Origin: Thalassotalea euphylliae
GTDB lineage: Bacteria; Pseudomonadota; Gammaproteobacteria; Enterobacterales; Alteromonadaceae
Assembly: GCF_003390335.1 (NCBI RefSeq)
Contig: NZ_QUOU01000001.1
Location: 3,844,001-3,908,000, forward strand
Length of the DNA: 64,000 nucleotides
Reading direction: 5' to 3'
Translations under genes and position numbers: made by a program
The notes under the pieces: generated by a model
Told to the model about the DNA's origin: nothing
Databases searched by the model: none
Seen by the model: the letters and a program-made list of their open reading frames with translations, nothing else
In this document: in pieces, positions 37,636 to 46,090 of the stretch
Layout: each line of letters opens with the position of its first letter
Numbering within the stretch: position 1 is the stretch's first letter

Positions 37636-38799
37636 CGTATCTAGTTCTGCGTTATGCTCGCCAAGTTGCGGAGGCGCTAACTTATAGTCAATTGGCGTAG
37701 CCGAAAATTTCACTGGGTTCGCCACCATAGGAACTGAACCTGCGCTGGGGTGAGGCAAGTTAAACTGCATTTGGCGGTGTTTTACTTGTGGGTCGTCAAA
37801 GACTCTATCTAGTGTATTAATTGGGCTGCATGGCACTTGTACTTGATTGAACTTGGCTAGCCAGTCATCAAGCTTTTGAGTAAGTAAATATTTACTTACT
37901 GTCGCAACTAACACTTCTCTGTTGGCAACGCGCTGGGAGTTGGTAGCAAATTTTTCACTCAATGCTAATTCAGGGCAGCCCATCACATCACAGCACTTTT
38001 TAAACTGCTGATCGTTGCCAACGGCCAATAAAATGTGGCCGTCTTGTACCGCAAAGACCTGATAAGGCACTATATTCGGGTGTGCCGTTCCCATGGGTTT
38101 TGGGGTATTGCCAGAGACAAGGTAATTACTCCCTTGGTTCGCCAGCATAGCCACCATAGAATCGAGTAAGGCAATATCCAGCTGCTGCCCTGCCCCGGTT
38201 TGTTCCCGATGATAAAGCGCCGCTAATATGCCACTGACGGCATACATGCCGGTCATCAAATCGGCCACCGCAACACCTACTCGTTGCGGGCCTTCGCCGG
38301 GTAAACCTTCTTGCTCACCGGTAATACTCATTAATCCGCCCATTGCTTGGATCATGGCATCATAGCCCGCTTGCTGAGCATATGGACCATCTTGACCAAA
38401 GCCGGTAATAGAGCAGTAAATTACCTTGGGATTAATATTTTTTATTGATGCGTAATCAAGTTGATACTTAGCAAGGCCACCAACTTTATAGTTTTCTACG
38501 AGAATATCGGCTTGTTGAACAAGCTGATGGATCAACTGTTGCCCTTTGGCAGTCGTAAAATCTATGGTAAATGATTTTTTACCGCGATTAGCAGTAAGGT
38601 AATACGCTGAATCTTTTGGATTTTGGCCATTTTCGCCTGAAATAAATGGAGGCCCCCAACTGCGTGTATCATCGCCCGTATTTGGGCGCTCGATTTTCCA
38701 AACCTCAGCGCCATAATCGGCGAGTACTTGCGTTGACCATGGGCCTGCAAGAATGCGGCTTAAATCTAGTACCTTGATACCCGTTAATGGCCCTGCCAT
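37609..38799 (-). CDS. CaiB/BaiF family CoA transferase (class III)
   Basis: A 396-residue class III CoA transferase that moves CoA between acyl groups. The N-terminus MAGPLTGIKVLDLSRILAGPW is diagnostic, followed by AEVWKIERPNTGDDTR. The catalytic Asp is expected in VGVAVADLMTGMYAVSGI near residue 170. Close relatives serve as succinyl-CoA:glutarate CoA transferase next to glutaryl-CoA dehydrogenase; here gcdH is about 24 kb away, so the substrate is open. The 3' end overlaps the HDOD gene. Confidence 0.88.
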   Translation of the reverse strand: MAGPLTGIKVLDLSRILAGPWSTQVLADYGAEVWKIERPNTGDDTRSWGPPFISGENGQNPKDSAYYLTANRGKKSFTIDFTTAKGQQLIHQLVQQADILVENYKVGGLAKYQLDYASIKNINPKVIYCSITGFGQDGPYAQQAGYDAMIQAMGGLMSITGEQEGLPGEGPQRVGVAVADLMTGMYAVSGILAALYHREQTGAGQQLDIALLDSMVAMLANQGSNYLVSGNTPKPMGTAHPNIVPYQVFAVQDGHILLAVGNDQQFKKCCDVMGCPELALSEKFATNSQRVANREVLVATVSKYLLTQKLDDWLAKFNQVQVPCSPINTLDRVFDDPQVKHRQMQFNLPHPSAGSVPMVANPVKFSATPIDYKLAPPQLGEHNAELDTLINGECRK

Positions 38800-38888
38800 G
38801 TTTTACTCCCTGCGTAATTGGATGCTGGCAAGATACAAAGGAGTTTAGTGATTTGCAAACTTAGCTATAAAAAATGTATGGTTTGCCT

Positions 38889-39093
38889 CGTTATTGCAAG
38901 TGATATTTCGATAACGGGGTGATTTGCGCTAATGTCTTCGGAGTCATAGGCATATCACCCGCTCCACGATGAGATCCGCGCTAGATTGTCCTCAAAAAGC
39001 CCAAAGCATTATTAACATGCTGTTTTTTGTGTCAGGTCTTCAACCTAGCCAATTAATCGTTTTGTCATCTTCATTATCCATTGCAAATTCGGG
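38889..39093 (-). ncRNA. Candidate bridge RNA region of the IS1111 element
   Basis: About 205 bp without a gene lie 3' of the transposase, against only ~58 bp on its 5' side. In the IS1111 group the bridge RNA that guides the recombinase is known to come from the region downstream of the transposase. Two stems are visible: CGTTAT/ATAACG (38889-38894 with 38911-38916) and a perfect GGGTGAT/ATCACCC (38917-38923 with 38954-38960). The guide loops were not assigned. Confidence 0.5.
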
Positions 39094-40110
39094 TTAAACA
39101 GTTATTTTAAATGGTTGTTTCGTCACCATGACTGACCATGAGATGCGAGCTAGCTTATTGGCTAACGCGACCACTGCAACGTTATAAGGTTTCCTTGCCC
39201 TGAGGTTGACGAGCCACTCTCCAAAGCATTTACTCGCTAACTCTGGTCGTGACATCAATGCCCTAGCTCCGTGGATAAATAACGTACGTAAGGATTTGTT
39301 ACCACGCTTGCTAATCCCTAGTAACGTCGATTTACCGCCGGTCGAGTGCTGATGAGGAACTAATCCAAGCCATGACGCCATATGACGACCATTTTTAAAA
39401 TCTTGAGCATTACTAATGTCAGATAAACAGCGGCTTGCTGTTAAGTCTCCCACGCCAGGAATGGTTTTTAGCAATTGAGCGCGTTCGTCTTTTGAAACTA
39501 ATTCGGTTAGCTTTTTATCTTGTTTTTGTATGAGGGTATTAAGGTGTGTGTAATATTCATGATGTTCAACAAGCTCAAGCATCAACATGGGACTGATTGA
39601 CGCTTTATGCTCTGCTAGCCACTGAAATAATTGCTTCATTTGGCTATGTCCTCTAGGAAAGCTCATACCAAATTCAAGTAAGATAGCGCCAATGCGTGAC
39701 ATGCAAGCTGTGCGCTCTTTGATATAGCTAGCCCGAATACGCTGAATAACGGCAATCACCTGAGCTTCTTCCGTTTTTATACTGACAAAGCGCATAGAAG
39801 GTCGTGTCGCAGCTTCTGCTATGGCATCCGCGTCAATAAAATCATTTTTATTGGTTTTAACGTAAGGTTTTACATATTGAGGAGGGATTAGCTTAACTTG
39901 ATGGCCAAATGACACTAGTTTACGAGCTAACCAGTGACTTCCTCCACAAGACTCCATCGCTATGGTGACTGGCTCGTGTTTGACTAAAAACTGAAGGAGT
40001 TGTTTGCGGTTGAATTTGCGTCTTAGCTGCTCTCGACCTGAGTGGTCATGACCAACTAAATGAAATGTGGATTTGCCTAAATCGATACCAAGCACTTTAA
40101 TTAATGACAT
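39094..40110 (-). CDS. IS110 family transposase (IS1111 group)
   Basis: A 338-residue DEDD recombinase that appears intact. The N-terminal RuvC-like domain holds GIDLGKSTFH (Asp10), AMESCGGSHW (Glu53) and NKNDFIDADAIAEA (Asp90-Asp95 cluster). The C-terminal Transposase_20 domain holds KTIPGVGDLTASRC, a helix-hairpin-helix, and KRGNKSLRTLFIHGARAL with the conserved Ser. No frameshift is seen, so the element may be active. Confidence 0.93.
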   Translation of the reverse strand: MSLIKVLGIDLGKSTFHLVGHDHSGREQLRRKFNRKQLLQFLVKHEPVTIAMESCGGSHWLARKLVSFGHQVKLIPPQYVKPYVKTNKNDFIDADAIAEAATRPSMRFVSIKTEEAQVIAVIQRIRASYIKERTACMSRIGAILLEFGMSFPRGHSQMKQLFQWLAEHKASISPMLMLELVEHHEYYTHLNTLIQKQDKKLTELVSKDERAQLLKTIPGVGDLTASRCLSDISNAQDFKNGRHMASWLGLVPHQHSTGGKSTLLGISKRGNKSLRTLFIHGARALMSRPELASKCFGEWLVNLRARKPYNVAVVALANKLARISWSVMVTKQPFKITV

Positions 40111-40185
40111 GATGGTTTGCCTCTTTTATTTGCCTAACTCTAAGATTAGCTGAGCTAGCTTAGAGGTGAGGCGAACCATCTAATT

Positions 40186-40203
40186 AAGCCGCAATAGCGG
40201 CTT
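40186..40203 (-). terminator. Hairpin downstream of sspB
   Basis: AAGCCGC-loop-GCGGCTT, a perfect 7-bp stem with a 4-nt loop, lies 30 bp after the sspB stop at the border of the IS1111 element. The T-tract that should follow is poor (TAATTAGATGG), which may be because the IS replaced it. Confidence 0.5.
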
Positions 40204-40232
40204 CTCACAATTACAGAAAACGTTTTTAAGCG

Positions 40233-40724
40233 TTACTTAACGACCGTTAAGCTAGGACGCCCTTTCGCTGGCTTCTCAGGCTTGTCTTCGATGTCGCCAG
40301 TCGTTGCACCTTGTGCTTGCTCACTCTCTGTTGAACTCGATTCAACACCAGTAAGAGCTGGTTTTGCTGGTGCGTCATCTTCGTCAACGATTTCTGGGTG
40401 CTCTATTGGCAAAGATGTGCCCGCACCATTTTCTTTCGCGTAGATAGCACCAATAGCGCCATAAGGCACCATTAAATGCTCTAATTTACCGCCAAAACGC
40501 GCAGAGAACTCAATAGCTGTTTCACCCATCACGATGCTACCAACAGCAGAAGAAGAGATGTTTAAAACGATTTGTCCGTCGTTAACGAACGACATCGGTA
40601 CCATTACACCATAAACACTGACATCAACCACAATATATGGCGTTAAGTCATTGTCTGAGATCCAATCGTAGAAAGCCCCAACGATGTAGGGCTTGTTCGA
40701 TGTCATTTCAATCGATGTAGACAT
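40233..40724 (-). CDS. sspB: ClpXP specificity-enhancing factor SspB
   Basis: SspB is an adaptor that tethers ssrA-tagged proteins to ClpXP. It has 163 residues. The substrate-binding domain covers about 8-115 (KPYIVGAFYDWISDNDLTPYI). A long acidic flexible linker leads to the C-terminal ClpX-binding motif GRPSLTVVK. It starts 12 bp after sspA, as in other gammaproteobacteria. Confidence 0.96.
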   Translation of the reverse strand: MSTSIEMTSNKPYIVGAFYDWISDNDLTPYIVVDVSVYGVMVPMSFVNDGQIVLNISSSAVGSIVMGETAIEFSARFGGKLEHLMVPYGAIGAIYAKENGAGTSLPIEHPEIVDEDDAPAKPALTGVESSSTESEQAQGATTGDIEDKPEKPAKGRPSLTVVK

Positions 40725-40736
40725 AAGTAGTCGAGC

Positions 40737-41378
40737 TTAGGCCGGGTTACCAAAGCGCAACTCGCGCTCGGCTTCTGTTAATGAAGCTTGGAAAGACTCA
40801 CGCTCAAATAATTTTAACATGTAGTTTTTCAGCTCTTGTGAACCTTGGCCAGCAAGCTCAATGCCTAGCACAGGTAAACGCCACAATAGTGGTGCTAAGT
40901 AACAGTCAACTAAGCTGAACTCTTCACTCATAAAGTAAGGTGCTTCATTTAAAATTGGCGCAACACTTAGTAAGCTTTCTTTCAGCTCTTGACGTGCTTT
41001 TTCAGCGGCTGTTGCATCACCTTTCATAATCGTTTCAGCAAGGCTGTACCAGTCTTGCTCGATGCGGTGCATCATTAAACGACTGCGACCACGCGATACT
41101 GGGTAAACTGGCATTAATGGTGGGTGCGGGAAACGCTCATCTAAATACTCAATGATGATTTTAGCTTCGTATAGTGCTAATTCGCGGTCAACTAAGGTTG
41201 GTACTGTGCCGTATGGGTTTAAGTCAATTAAGTCTTCTGGCAAGTTAGCCAGATCCACTAAGTGAATGTCTACACCGACACCTTTTTCCGCTAATACGAT
41301 GCGGGTTTGGTGACTATACATGTCATCCGCGTGTGAGTATAAGGTCATAACCGAGCGTTTGTTTGCAGCAACAGCCAT
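40737..41378 (-). CDS. sspA: Stringent starvation protein A
   Basis: SspA is a glutathione S-transferase-fold protein that binds RNA polymerase. The start MAVAANKRSVMTLYS is chosen because GGAG lies 6-7 nt upstream; a 15-residue in-frame extension has no such site. The 213 residues contain a thioredoxin-like N-domain (SVMTLYSHADDMYSHQTR, with VPTLVDRELALYE) and a helical C-domain with LVDCYLAPLLWRLP. Confidence 0.95.
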   Translation of the reverse strand: MAVAANKRSVMTLYSHADDMYSHQTRIVLAEKGVGVDIHLVDLANLPEDLIDLNPYGTVPTLVDRELALYEAKIIIEYLDERFPHPPLMPVYPVSRGRSRLMMHRIEQDWYSLAETIMKGDATAAEKARQELKESLLSVAPILNEAPYFMSEEFSLVDCYLAPLLWRLPVLGIELAGQGSQELKNYMLKLFERESFQASLTEAERELRFGNPA

Positions 41379-41528
41379 AATATCTCCAAAGATATGCGTG
41401 ATAAGTGTATGACTTACATACACTAAATAAAATAAGGGTTACGGAACTCGTAACAAAGTGCTCTATGATACTAAAATTTGATGAAAATTTAAAACTGGTT
41501 TGACCAGTAGGCATATATCATTGGGATC

Positions 41529-41553
41529 AAAAAAGGCAGCTAACGCTGCCTTT
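41529..41553 (-). terminator. Intrinsic terminator of petABC
   Basis: A perfect stem AAAGGCAGC / GCTGCCTTT with a GTTA loop and a run of T on the minus strand lies 28 bp after petC. Confidence 0.9.
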
Positions 41554-41580
41554 CTAACTTAGTTTCTGTTCACTAATAGA

Positions 41581-42279
41581 TTAGTGAACGTCACGCCAGT
41601 ATTCTTTCTTCAAGAAGTAAGAAAGAATGAACAGGATAAATAGGAAACCGATCACCCACTTACCTAATTCTTTACGCTCTAATTTGTTCGGCTCACCAAC
41701 GTACTCAAGGAAGTTAGTTAAGTCACGTGCAAATGCGTCGTACTCAGCTTCTGTCATGGTGCCGCCAACAGGTGCAGATAACACGCCGTTTTCGTCCATC
41801 GTACGAATACCTTGCAAGTTTTGCAGTACGTGCGGCATACCAACGTCTTTAAATACTTTGTTGTTTACGCCAAATGGACGAGCTTCATCAACGTAGAAAG
41901 AACGCAAGTACGTGTAGATCCAGTCAGGGCTACGGAAACGCGCTTCAAGCGTTAAGTCCGGTGGCGCAGCACCAAACCATGCCGCCGCTTCTTTCGCGGG
42001 CATAGTATTAGTGATGTGATCACCGACTTTTTCACCAGTGAACATCCACTCTGCTTTACCTTCTTCGTCACTGATACCTAAATCGGCAAAGGTACGGTTG
42101 TAACGTTGGTACTGAAGCTGGTGACAGCCTAAACAGTAGTTAATGTAAGATTTAAAGCCACGCTTTAACGACTCTTTATCAGCTAAATCGTTATTCGCTG
42201 CATCTAGCGGAATGCTTGGGCCAGCAGCGAAGGCAAACAAAGGCAAGGCCGCTAATAAAGTAATGACAAGCTTTTTCAT
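41581..42279 (-). CDS. petC: Cytochrome c1 of the bc1 complex
   Basis: This is the periplasmic haem c subunit of ubiquinol-cytochrome c reductase. It has 232 residues with a signal peptide (1-19). The haem motif CLGCH is near residue 53, the Met ligand probably lies in the VGMPHVL region, and a C-terminal membrane anchor (WVIGFLFILFILSYFL) precedes the basic tail. It is the last gene of petABC and overlaps petB by 1 bp. Confidence 0.96.
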   Translation of the reverse strand: MKKLVITLLAALPLFAFAAGPSIPLDAANNDLADKESLKRGFKSYINYCLGCHQLQYQRYNRTFADLGISDEEGKAEWMFTGEKVGDHITNTMPAKEAAAWFGAAPPDLTLEARFRSPDWIYTYLRSFYVDEARPFGVNNKVFKDVGMPHVLQNLQGIRTMDENGVLSAPVGGTMTEAEYDAFARDLTNFLEYVGEPNKLERKELGKWVIGFLFILFILSYFLKKEYWRDVH

Positions 42280-43541
42280 TATTTGGTCACCCTTTCTGGT
42301 ACAGGTTTAGTATTTTCATTCTTAGAGTAGAACCAGATCGCTACGAAGAAACCGAAGTAACCAAAGCTGGCGATAACACCAATCAAGTTAGCCGTATCCG
42401 ACGCTGGTAATGTACCTAGAATACCTAAAATAATGAAACAGATAGCAAATTGAGTAAGGTTCAATAAGTGCCATTTACTGCGGTAACGTATTGACTTCAC
42501 TGTACCACGGTCGAACCAAGGTAGCGCGAACAATACCGCAATCGCACCAAACATAGCGATAGTACCTAATAGTTTGTCAGGAACAACACGTAAGATAGTG
42601 TAGAACGGACCGAAGTACCATACTGGCGCAATATGCTCAGGCGTTTTCAAACCATTTGCTGGTGTGAAGTTTGGCGCTTCAAGGAAGTAACCACCACCTT
42701 CTGGCGCGAAGAACATCACGTAGCAGAACAGGATAAGGAAACCAGCCACACCCATAATATCTTTTACTGTGTAGTAAGGATGGAACGGGATCGCATCAAC
42801 AATGTCGTACTTGTCTGCGTATTGCTTGTGGAATTTGAACTTAGAAAGCTCTTCTGGCTTCATACTGCCTTTAGGCTTTTTAATGTTCGTACCGTCTGGG
42901 TTGTTAGAGCCCACTTCGTGTAACGCTAAAATGTGTAAGAACACAAGGACAACAAGTACTAATGGTAGTGCAATAACGTGTAGTGCGAAGAAACGGTTTA
43001 GCGTCGCACCAGAGATAACATAGTCACCTTTGATCCACGTTGCTATGTCTTCACCCACCACAGGTACAGCACCGAATAAGGAGATAATTACCTGTGCCCC
43101 CCAGTAACTCATGTTACCCCAAGGCAATAAGTAACCCATGAAGGCTTCAGCCATTAATACTAAGAAGATCAGCATACCGAAGATCCACAGCAACTCGCGT
43201 GGTTTTTGGTATGAACCGTACATTAAGCCACGGAACATGTGTAAGTAGACCACTACGAAGAAGGCAGATGCACCTGTAGAGTGCATATAACGCAATAACC
43301 AACCGTAGTCTACGTCACGCATGATGTATTCGATTGACGCGAATGCGCCGTCACCAGATGGTTCGTAGTTCATGGTTAACCAAATACCGGTAAGGATTTG
43401 GTTAACGAGTACTAACATGGCTAGTGAGCCAAAGAAGTACCAAAAGTTAAAGTTTTTCGGTGCTGGGTATTGCACTACGTGTTTGTTCATCGCTTCCATC
43501 ATAGGAAGACGCTGCTCTATCCAAGCCAGAAAGTTATTCAT
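42279..43541 (-). CDS. petB: Cytochrome b of the bc1 complex
   Basis: This membrane subunit carries two b haems and both quinone sites. It has 420 residues and about eight to nine membrane segments. Haem-ligating His pairs lie in the first four helices (for example MHSTGASAFFVVVYLHMFRG and FALHVIALPLVLVVLVFLH, positions about 85-105 and 185-205). The Qo-site PEW-type motif appears as APVWYF near 306, a known variant position. The gene overlaps both neighbours by 1 bp. Confidence 0.97.
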   Translation of the reverse strand: MNNFLAWIEQRLPMMEAMNKHVVQYPAPKNFNFWYFFGSLAMLVLVNQILTGIWLTMNYEPSGDGAFASIEYIMRDVDYGWLLRYMHSTGASAFFVVVYLHMFRGLMYGSYQKPRELLWIFGMLIFLVLMAEAFMGYLLPWGNMSYWGAQVIISLFGAVPVVGEDIATWIKGDYVISGATLNRFFALHVIALPLVLVVLVFLHILALHEVGSNNPDGTNIKKPKGSMKPEELSKFKFHKQYADKYDIVDAIPFHPYYTVKDIMGVAGFLILFCYVMFFAPEGGGYFLEAPNFTPANGLKTPEHIAPVWYFGPFYTILRVVPDKLLGTIAMFGAIAVLFALPWFDRGTVKSIRYRSKWHLLNLTQFAICFIILGILGTLPASDTANLIGVIASFGYFGFFVAIWFYSKNENTKPVPERVTK

Positions 43542-44131
43542 TATGCTTCTCCTGGAGCAACACCGATTAATAAGGTGTTTTCATTGGGGAAAGAATGGTC
43601 TGGTACTGATAAGTTAAGCGGTGCAGGAACGCCTTGGAATACACGGCCGGCCATGTCGAATTTAGAACCGTGACAAGGGCAAAAGAAACCGTCTTTAACA
43701 CCAGCAACGTGCTGTTCGAAATCACCTTTGTGATGAGTTGGTGCACAACCTAAGTGAGTACAAACACCAAGCGCAACCATAATTTCAGGCTTAATTGAGC
43801 GATGTGCGTTTTTCACATACTCTGGCTGTTGTGGCTCTTCGGAGTTAGGATCACGAAGTTGATCATCGTGCTTGGGTAGTGCCGAAATGATGTCGTCGGT
43901 ACGACGAATTACATACACAGGTTTACCACGCCATTCAGCACGAACTAGTTGACCAGGCTCGATTTTACTCACATTGACTTCAACCGGAGCACCAGCAGCT
44001 TTCGCTCTGGCGCTAGGGTTCCAAGAACCAATGAAAGGCACAGCCACACCGACAACACCGACACCACCAACAACCGAAGTTGCAGCAGTTAAAAAGCGTC
44101 GACGGCCGTTATTCACGGGCGCATTGCTCAT
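43541..44131 (-). CDS. petA: Rieske iron-sulfur subunit of the bc1 complex
   Basis: The 2Fe-2S protein that passes electrons from quinol to cytochrome c1. It has 196 residues. The N-terminus has a basic RRRFLTA region and one hydrophobic anchor, as for Tat-dependent insertion. The cluster ligands are CTHLGCAP and CPCHGSKFD. It is the first gene of the petABC operon, with a predicted promoter about 110 bp upstream. Confidence 0.97.
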   Translation of the reverse strand: MSNAPVNNGRRRFLTAATSVVGGVGVVGVAVPFIGSWNPSARAKAAGAPVEVNVSKIEPGQLVRAEWRGKPVYVIRRTDDIISALPKHDDQLRDPNSEEPQQPEYVKNAHRSIKPEIMVALGVCTHLGCAPTHHKGDFEQHVAGVKDGFFCPCHGSKFDMAGRVFQGVPAPLNLSVPDHSFPNENTLLIGVAPGEA

Positions 44132-44240
44132 TCAAATTCTCCAATTTATTTACAAACTCAATCACATAGATGATAATGGTTCTTATTCAAGCATTATCAG
44201 TTAGTTACTTGAGCAAACTAGCGACAAAAAAATTTTTTCG

Positions 44241-44269
44241 ATCATAAAGAAAAGCCCCTATTTTTACAA
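44241..44269 (-). promoter_or_regulatory. Probable petABC promoter
   Basis: Minus-strand TTGTAA (44264-44269), a 17-bp spacer, and TATGAT (44241-44246, 5 of 6 to consensus) lie about 110 bp upstream of petA. Confidence 0.6.
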
Positions 44270-44370
44270 GGTAATTAACCCTTGTTTGTGTGAGTTTATG
44301 TAACTTGGTGACAAAATATTACGTTGACAAAACACCAACTGATTAAAGCTTGAACAATTTAAATTTCAGA

Positions 44371-45088
44371 CATAAAAAATCAGCATAAGCCGTTTTTTTT
44401 GATTTTGAAAACGCAAGTATTAACGTGTTGAGCATTGAGGACGCTAACTTGAATTAGCTGCTTTGTTCACACCCGACTTTTAACCATGCCACTGAGGTGA
44501 GCTCACGCTGCCCTGTTCGATTGTAATCCGTTTGCTCGAGTGTAACCGCGCAGCCGCTTTTATCGCACTGAATAGCAGGCATAAAAAAACCGGCATAAGC
44601 CGTTTTTTTGATTTTGAAAACGCAAATATTAACGTATTGAGCATTGAGGACGTTAACTTGAATTGGCTGCTTTATTTACACCCGCCTTTTACCACACCAC
44701 TCAGGTTAGCTCGTGCTGCCCAGTTTGATTGTGAGCCATATGCTAAAGTGTAACCGCTCAGCCACTTATAGCACTGAATAACAGCATAAAAAAACCGGCA
44801 TAAGCCGTTTTTTTGATTTTGAAAACGCAAATATTAACGTTTTGAGCATTGAGGACGTAACTTGAATTAGCTGCTTTGTTTACACCAACCGTTTAACCAT
44901 GCTACTGAGGTAAGCTAACGCTGCCCAGTATGATTGTTCTTCGTCTGCTAAAATATAACCGCGCACTGACTTATTGCACTGACTTATCGCGCTAACTTAT
45001 CGCACTGAATAACAGGCATAAAAAAACCGGCATAAGCCGGTTTTTTGATTTTGAAAACGCAAATATTAACGTTTTGAGAATTGAGGAC
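44371..45088 (-). repeat. Tandem array of rpsI 3'-end/terminator copies (three copies plus the native end)
   Basis: Units start at 44371, 44580, 44785 and 45017 (spacing 209, 205 and 232 bp). The unit at 45017 is the true rpsI end and terminator. Over the ~73 nt from CATAAAA to GAGGACGT, the unit at 44785 differs from it at only about two positions, including the last codons (RPQ-x-SKR-stop, with Phe changed to Cys) and the terminator. The 44580 unit is close; the 44371 unit is more decayed. The remaining 110-140 nt of each unit are shared among the first three copies but are not in rpsI. The third unit carries an internal 13-bp repeat, about four copies, at 44963-45013. Confidence 0.9.
45021..45046 (-). 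terminator. Intrinsic terminator of rplM-rpsI (native copy)
   Basis: A perfect stem AAAAAACCGGC / GCCGGTTTTTT with an ATAA/TTAT loop works in either direction. It lies 20 bp after rpsI. Shortened versions recur at 44582-44607 and 44787-44812. Confidence 0.9.
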
Positions 45089-45458
45089 GTTTACGTGCTT
45101 TGTGTAAACCAACCTTCTTACGCTCAACTTTACGCGCGTCACGAGTAACGAAACCAGCTTTACGTAGGTCACCACGTAATGCTTCGTCGTACTGCATAAG
45201 TGCACGAGTGATACCGTGACGGATAGCACCAGCTTGGCCTGTGCTACCACCACCAGTAACAGTGATGTTTAAGTCGAACTTCTCTAATAATTCAACTAAC
45301 TCAAGTGGTTGACGAACAACCATACGAGCAGTTTCACGAGCGAAGTATTCAGAAATATCGCGCTTGTTAATGGTAATGGTACCGTTACCTGCTTTCATGA
45401 ACACACGAGCAGTAGAGCTCTTGCGACGACCAGTACCGTAATATTGATTATCAGCCAT
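45066..45458 (-). CDS. rpsI: Ribosomal protein S9 (uS9)
   Basis: A 130-residue protein of the small subunit whose C-terminal tail reaches the P-site tRNA. Typical features are YYGTGRRKSSTARVF at the N-terminus, GGGSTGQAGAIRHGI in the middle, and the basic tail ending RKRPQFSKR. It lies 3 bp after rplM. Its 3' end has been duplicated three times downstream. Confidence 0.98.
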   Translation of the reverse strand: MADNQYYGTGRRKSSTARVFMKAGNGTITINKRDISEYFARETARMVVRQPLELVELLEKFDLNITVTGGGSTGQAGAIRHGITRALMQYDEALRGDLRKAGFVTRDARKVERKKVGLHKARKRPQFSKR

Positions 45459-45461
45459 GGG

Positions 45462-45890
45462 TTACAGCTCCAAAACTTGTGGTTGTTGTGCAGCATGCTT
45501 GTGCTCAGGACCAGCATACACTTTTAACTTACGGTACATTTGACGACCTAAAGGACCTTTAGGAAGCATACCTTTAACTGCGAATTCGATAGCACGCTCT
45601 GGCGCTTTGTCGATAAGTTTTTCGAAGCTAATTTGCTTCAAACCACCAGGGAACTCAGTGTGCGAGTAGTAGATTTTACCTTTCGCTTTGTTACCTGTTA
45701 CGCGTACTTTCTCAGCGTTAACAACAACGATGTAATCGCCTGTGTCTGCGTGAGGAGTGTACTCTGGCTTGTGCTTACCGCGTAAACGACGCGCAATTTC
45801 AGTAGCGATACGACCAAGAGTTTTGTTCTCAGCGTCCACTACAAACCAGTCGCGTTCGATGCTTTCTGGTTTTGCTACAAAAGTTTTCAT
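45462..45890 (-). CDS. rplM: Ribosomal protein L13 (uL13)
   Basis: A 142-residue early-assembly protein of the large subunit. Typical features are the N-terminus KTFVAKPESIERDWFVVDA, the middle motif GDYIVVVNAEKVRVTGNK, and MLPKGPLGRQMYRKLKVYAG. It is the first gene of the rplM-rpsI operon. A perfect hairpin at 45925-45944 in the leader may take part in L13 autoregulation. Confidence 0.98.
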   Translation of the reverse strand: MKTFVAKPESIERDWFVVDAENKTLGRIATEIARRLRGKHKPEYTPHADTGDYIVVVNAEKVRVTGNKAKGKIYYSHTEFPGGLKQISFEKLIDKAPERAIEFAVKGMLPKGPLGRQMYRKLKVYAGPEHKHAAQQPQVLEL

Positions 45891-45924
45891 TTATAAAAAC
45901 CCAAATAAAAATGTTACTAAACTT

Positions 45925-45944
45925 GATAACGCCCTAGCGTTATC
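45925..45944 (-). promoter_or_regulatory. Hairpin in the rplM leader
   Basis: GATAACGC-TAGG-GCGTTATC, a perfect 8-bp stem with no T-tract, lies 35 bp upstream of the rplM start. This is a position suited to translational autocontrol. The function is inferred only. Confidence 0.5.
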
Positions 45945-46035
45945 GGTTCAAAAGGCTACGCAATTACCCCTTCGAGTATCGAGCCATGTGCTTACTCTCG
46001 GGAAAGAATAAGCTTTGTAACGTAGGGAGCGCAGG

Positions 46036-46043
46036 ATTATACA
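46036..46043 (-). promoter_or_regulatory. Extended -10 promoter of rplM-rpsI
   Basis: Minus-strand TGTATAAT is a perfect extended -10, followed by a GC-rich discriminator (CCTGCGCTCCC) of the kind seen at stringently controlled ribosomal promoters. It lies about 145 bp upstream of rplM. No good -35 is seen. Confidence 0.7.
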
Positions 46044-46090
46044 GAACTCTTTTTAAAAGATCACGTACAATTTTTAGACTTTTGATAGTG

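Larger units (their letters stand above)
38870..40185 (-). mobile_element. IS110 family element, IS1111 group (approximate ends)
   Basis: A single transposase gene is flanked by subterminal inverted repeats ATGGTTTGCCTC (38878-38889) and GAGGCGAACCAT (40168-40179), 11 of 12 positions matching. IS1111-group elements have such repeats a few bases inside their ends and make no clear target duplication, so the outer limits given are approximate. A third copy, ATGGTTTGCCTC, lies at the transposase start. The right end abuts the sspB terminator hairpin. Confidence 0.8.

Noticed and set aside
44532..44753. 73-codon plus-strand frame in the rpsI-tail array
   Set aside because: It runs across the terminators and the border between repeat units, has no ribosome site, and is not kept in the other copies.
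44963..45013. CRISPR-like array at the 13-bp repeats
   Set aside because: Units are directly adjacent without spacers and are far too short. No cas genes are present; no CRISPR array was seen anywhere in the window.
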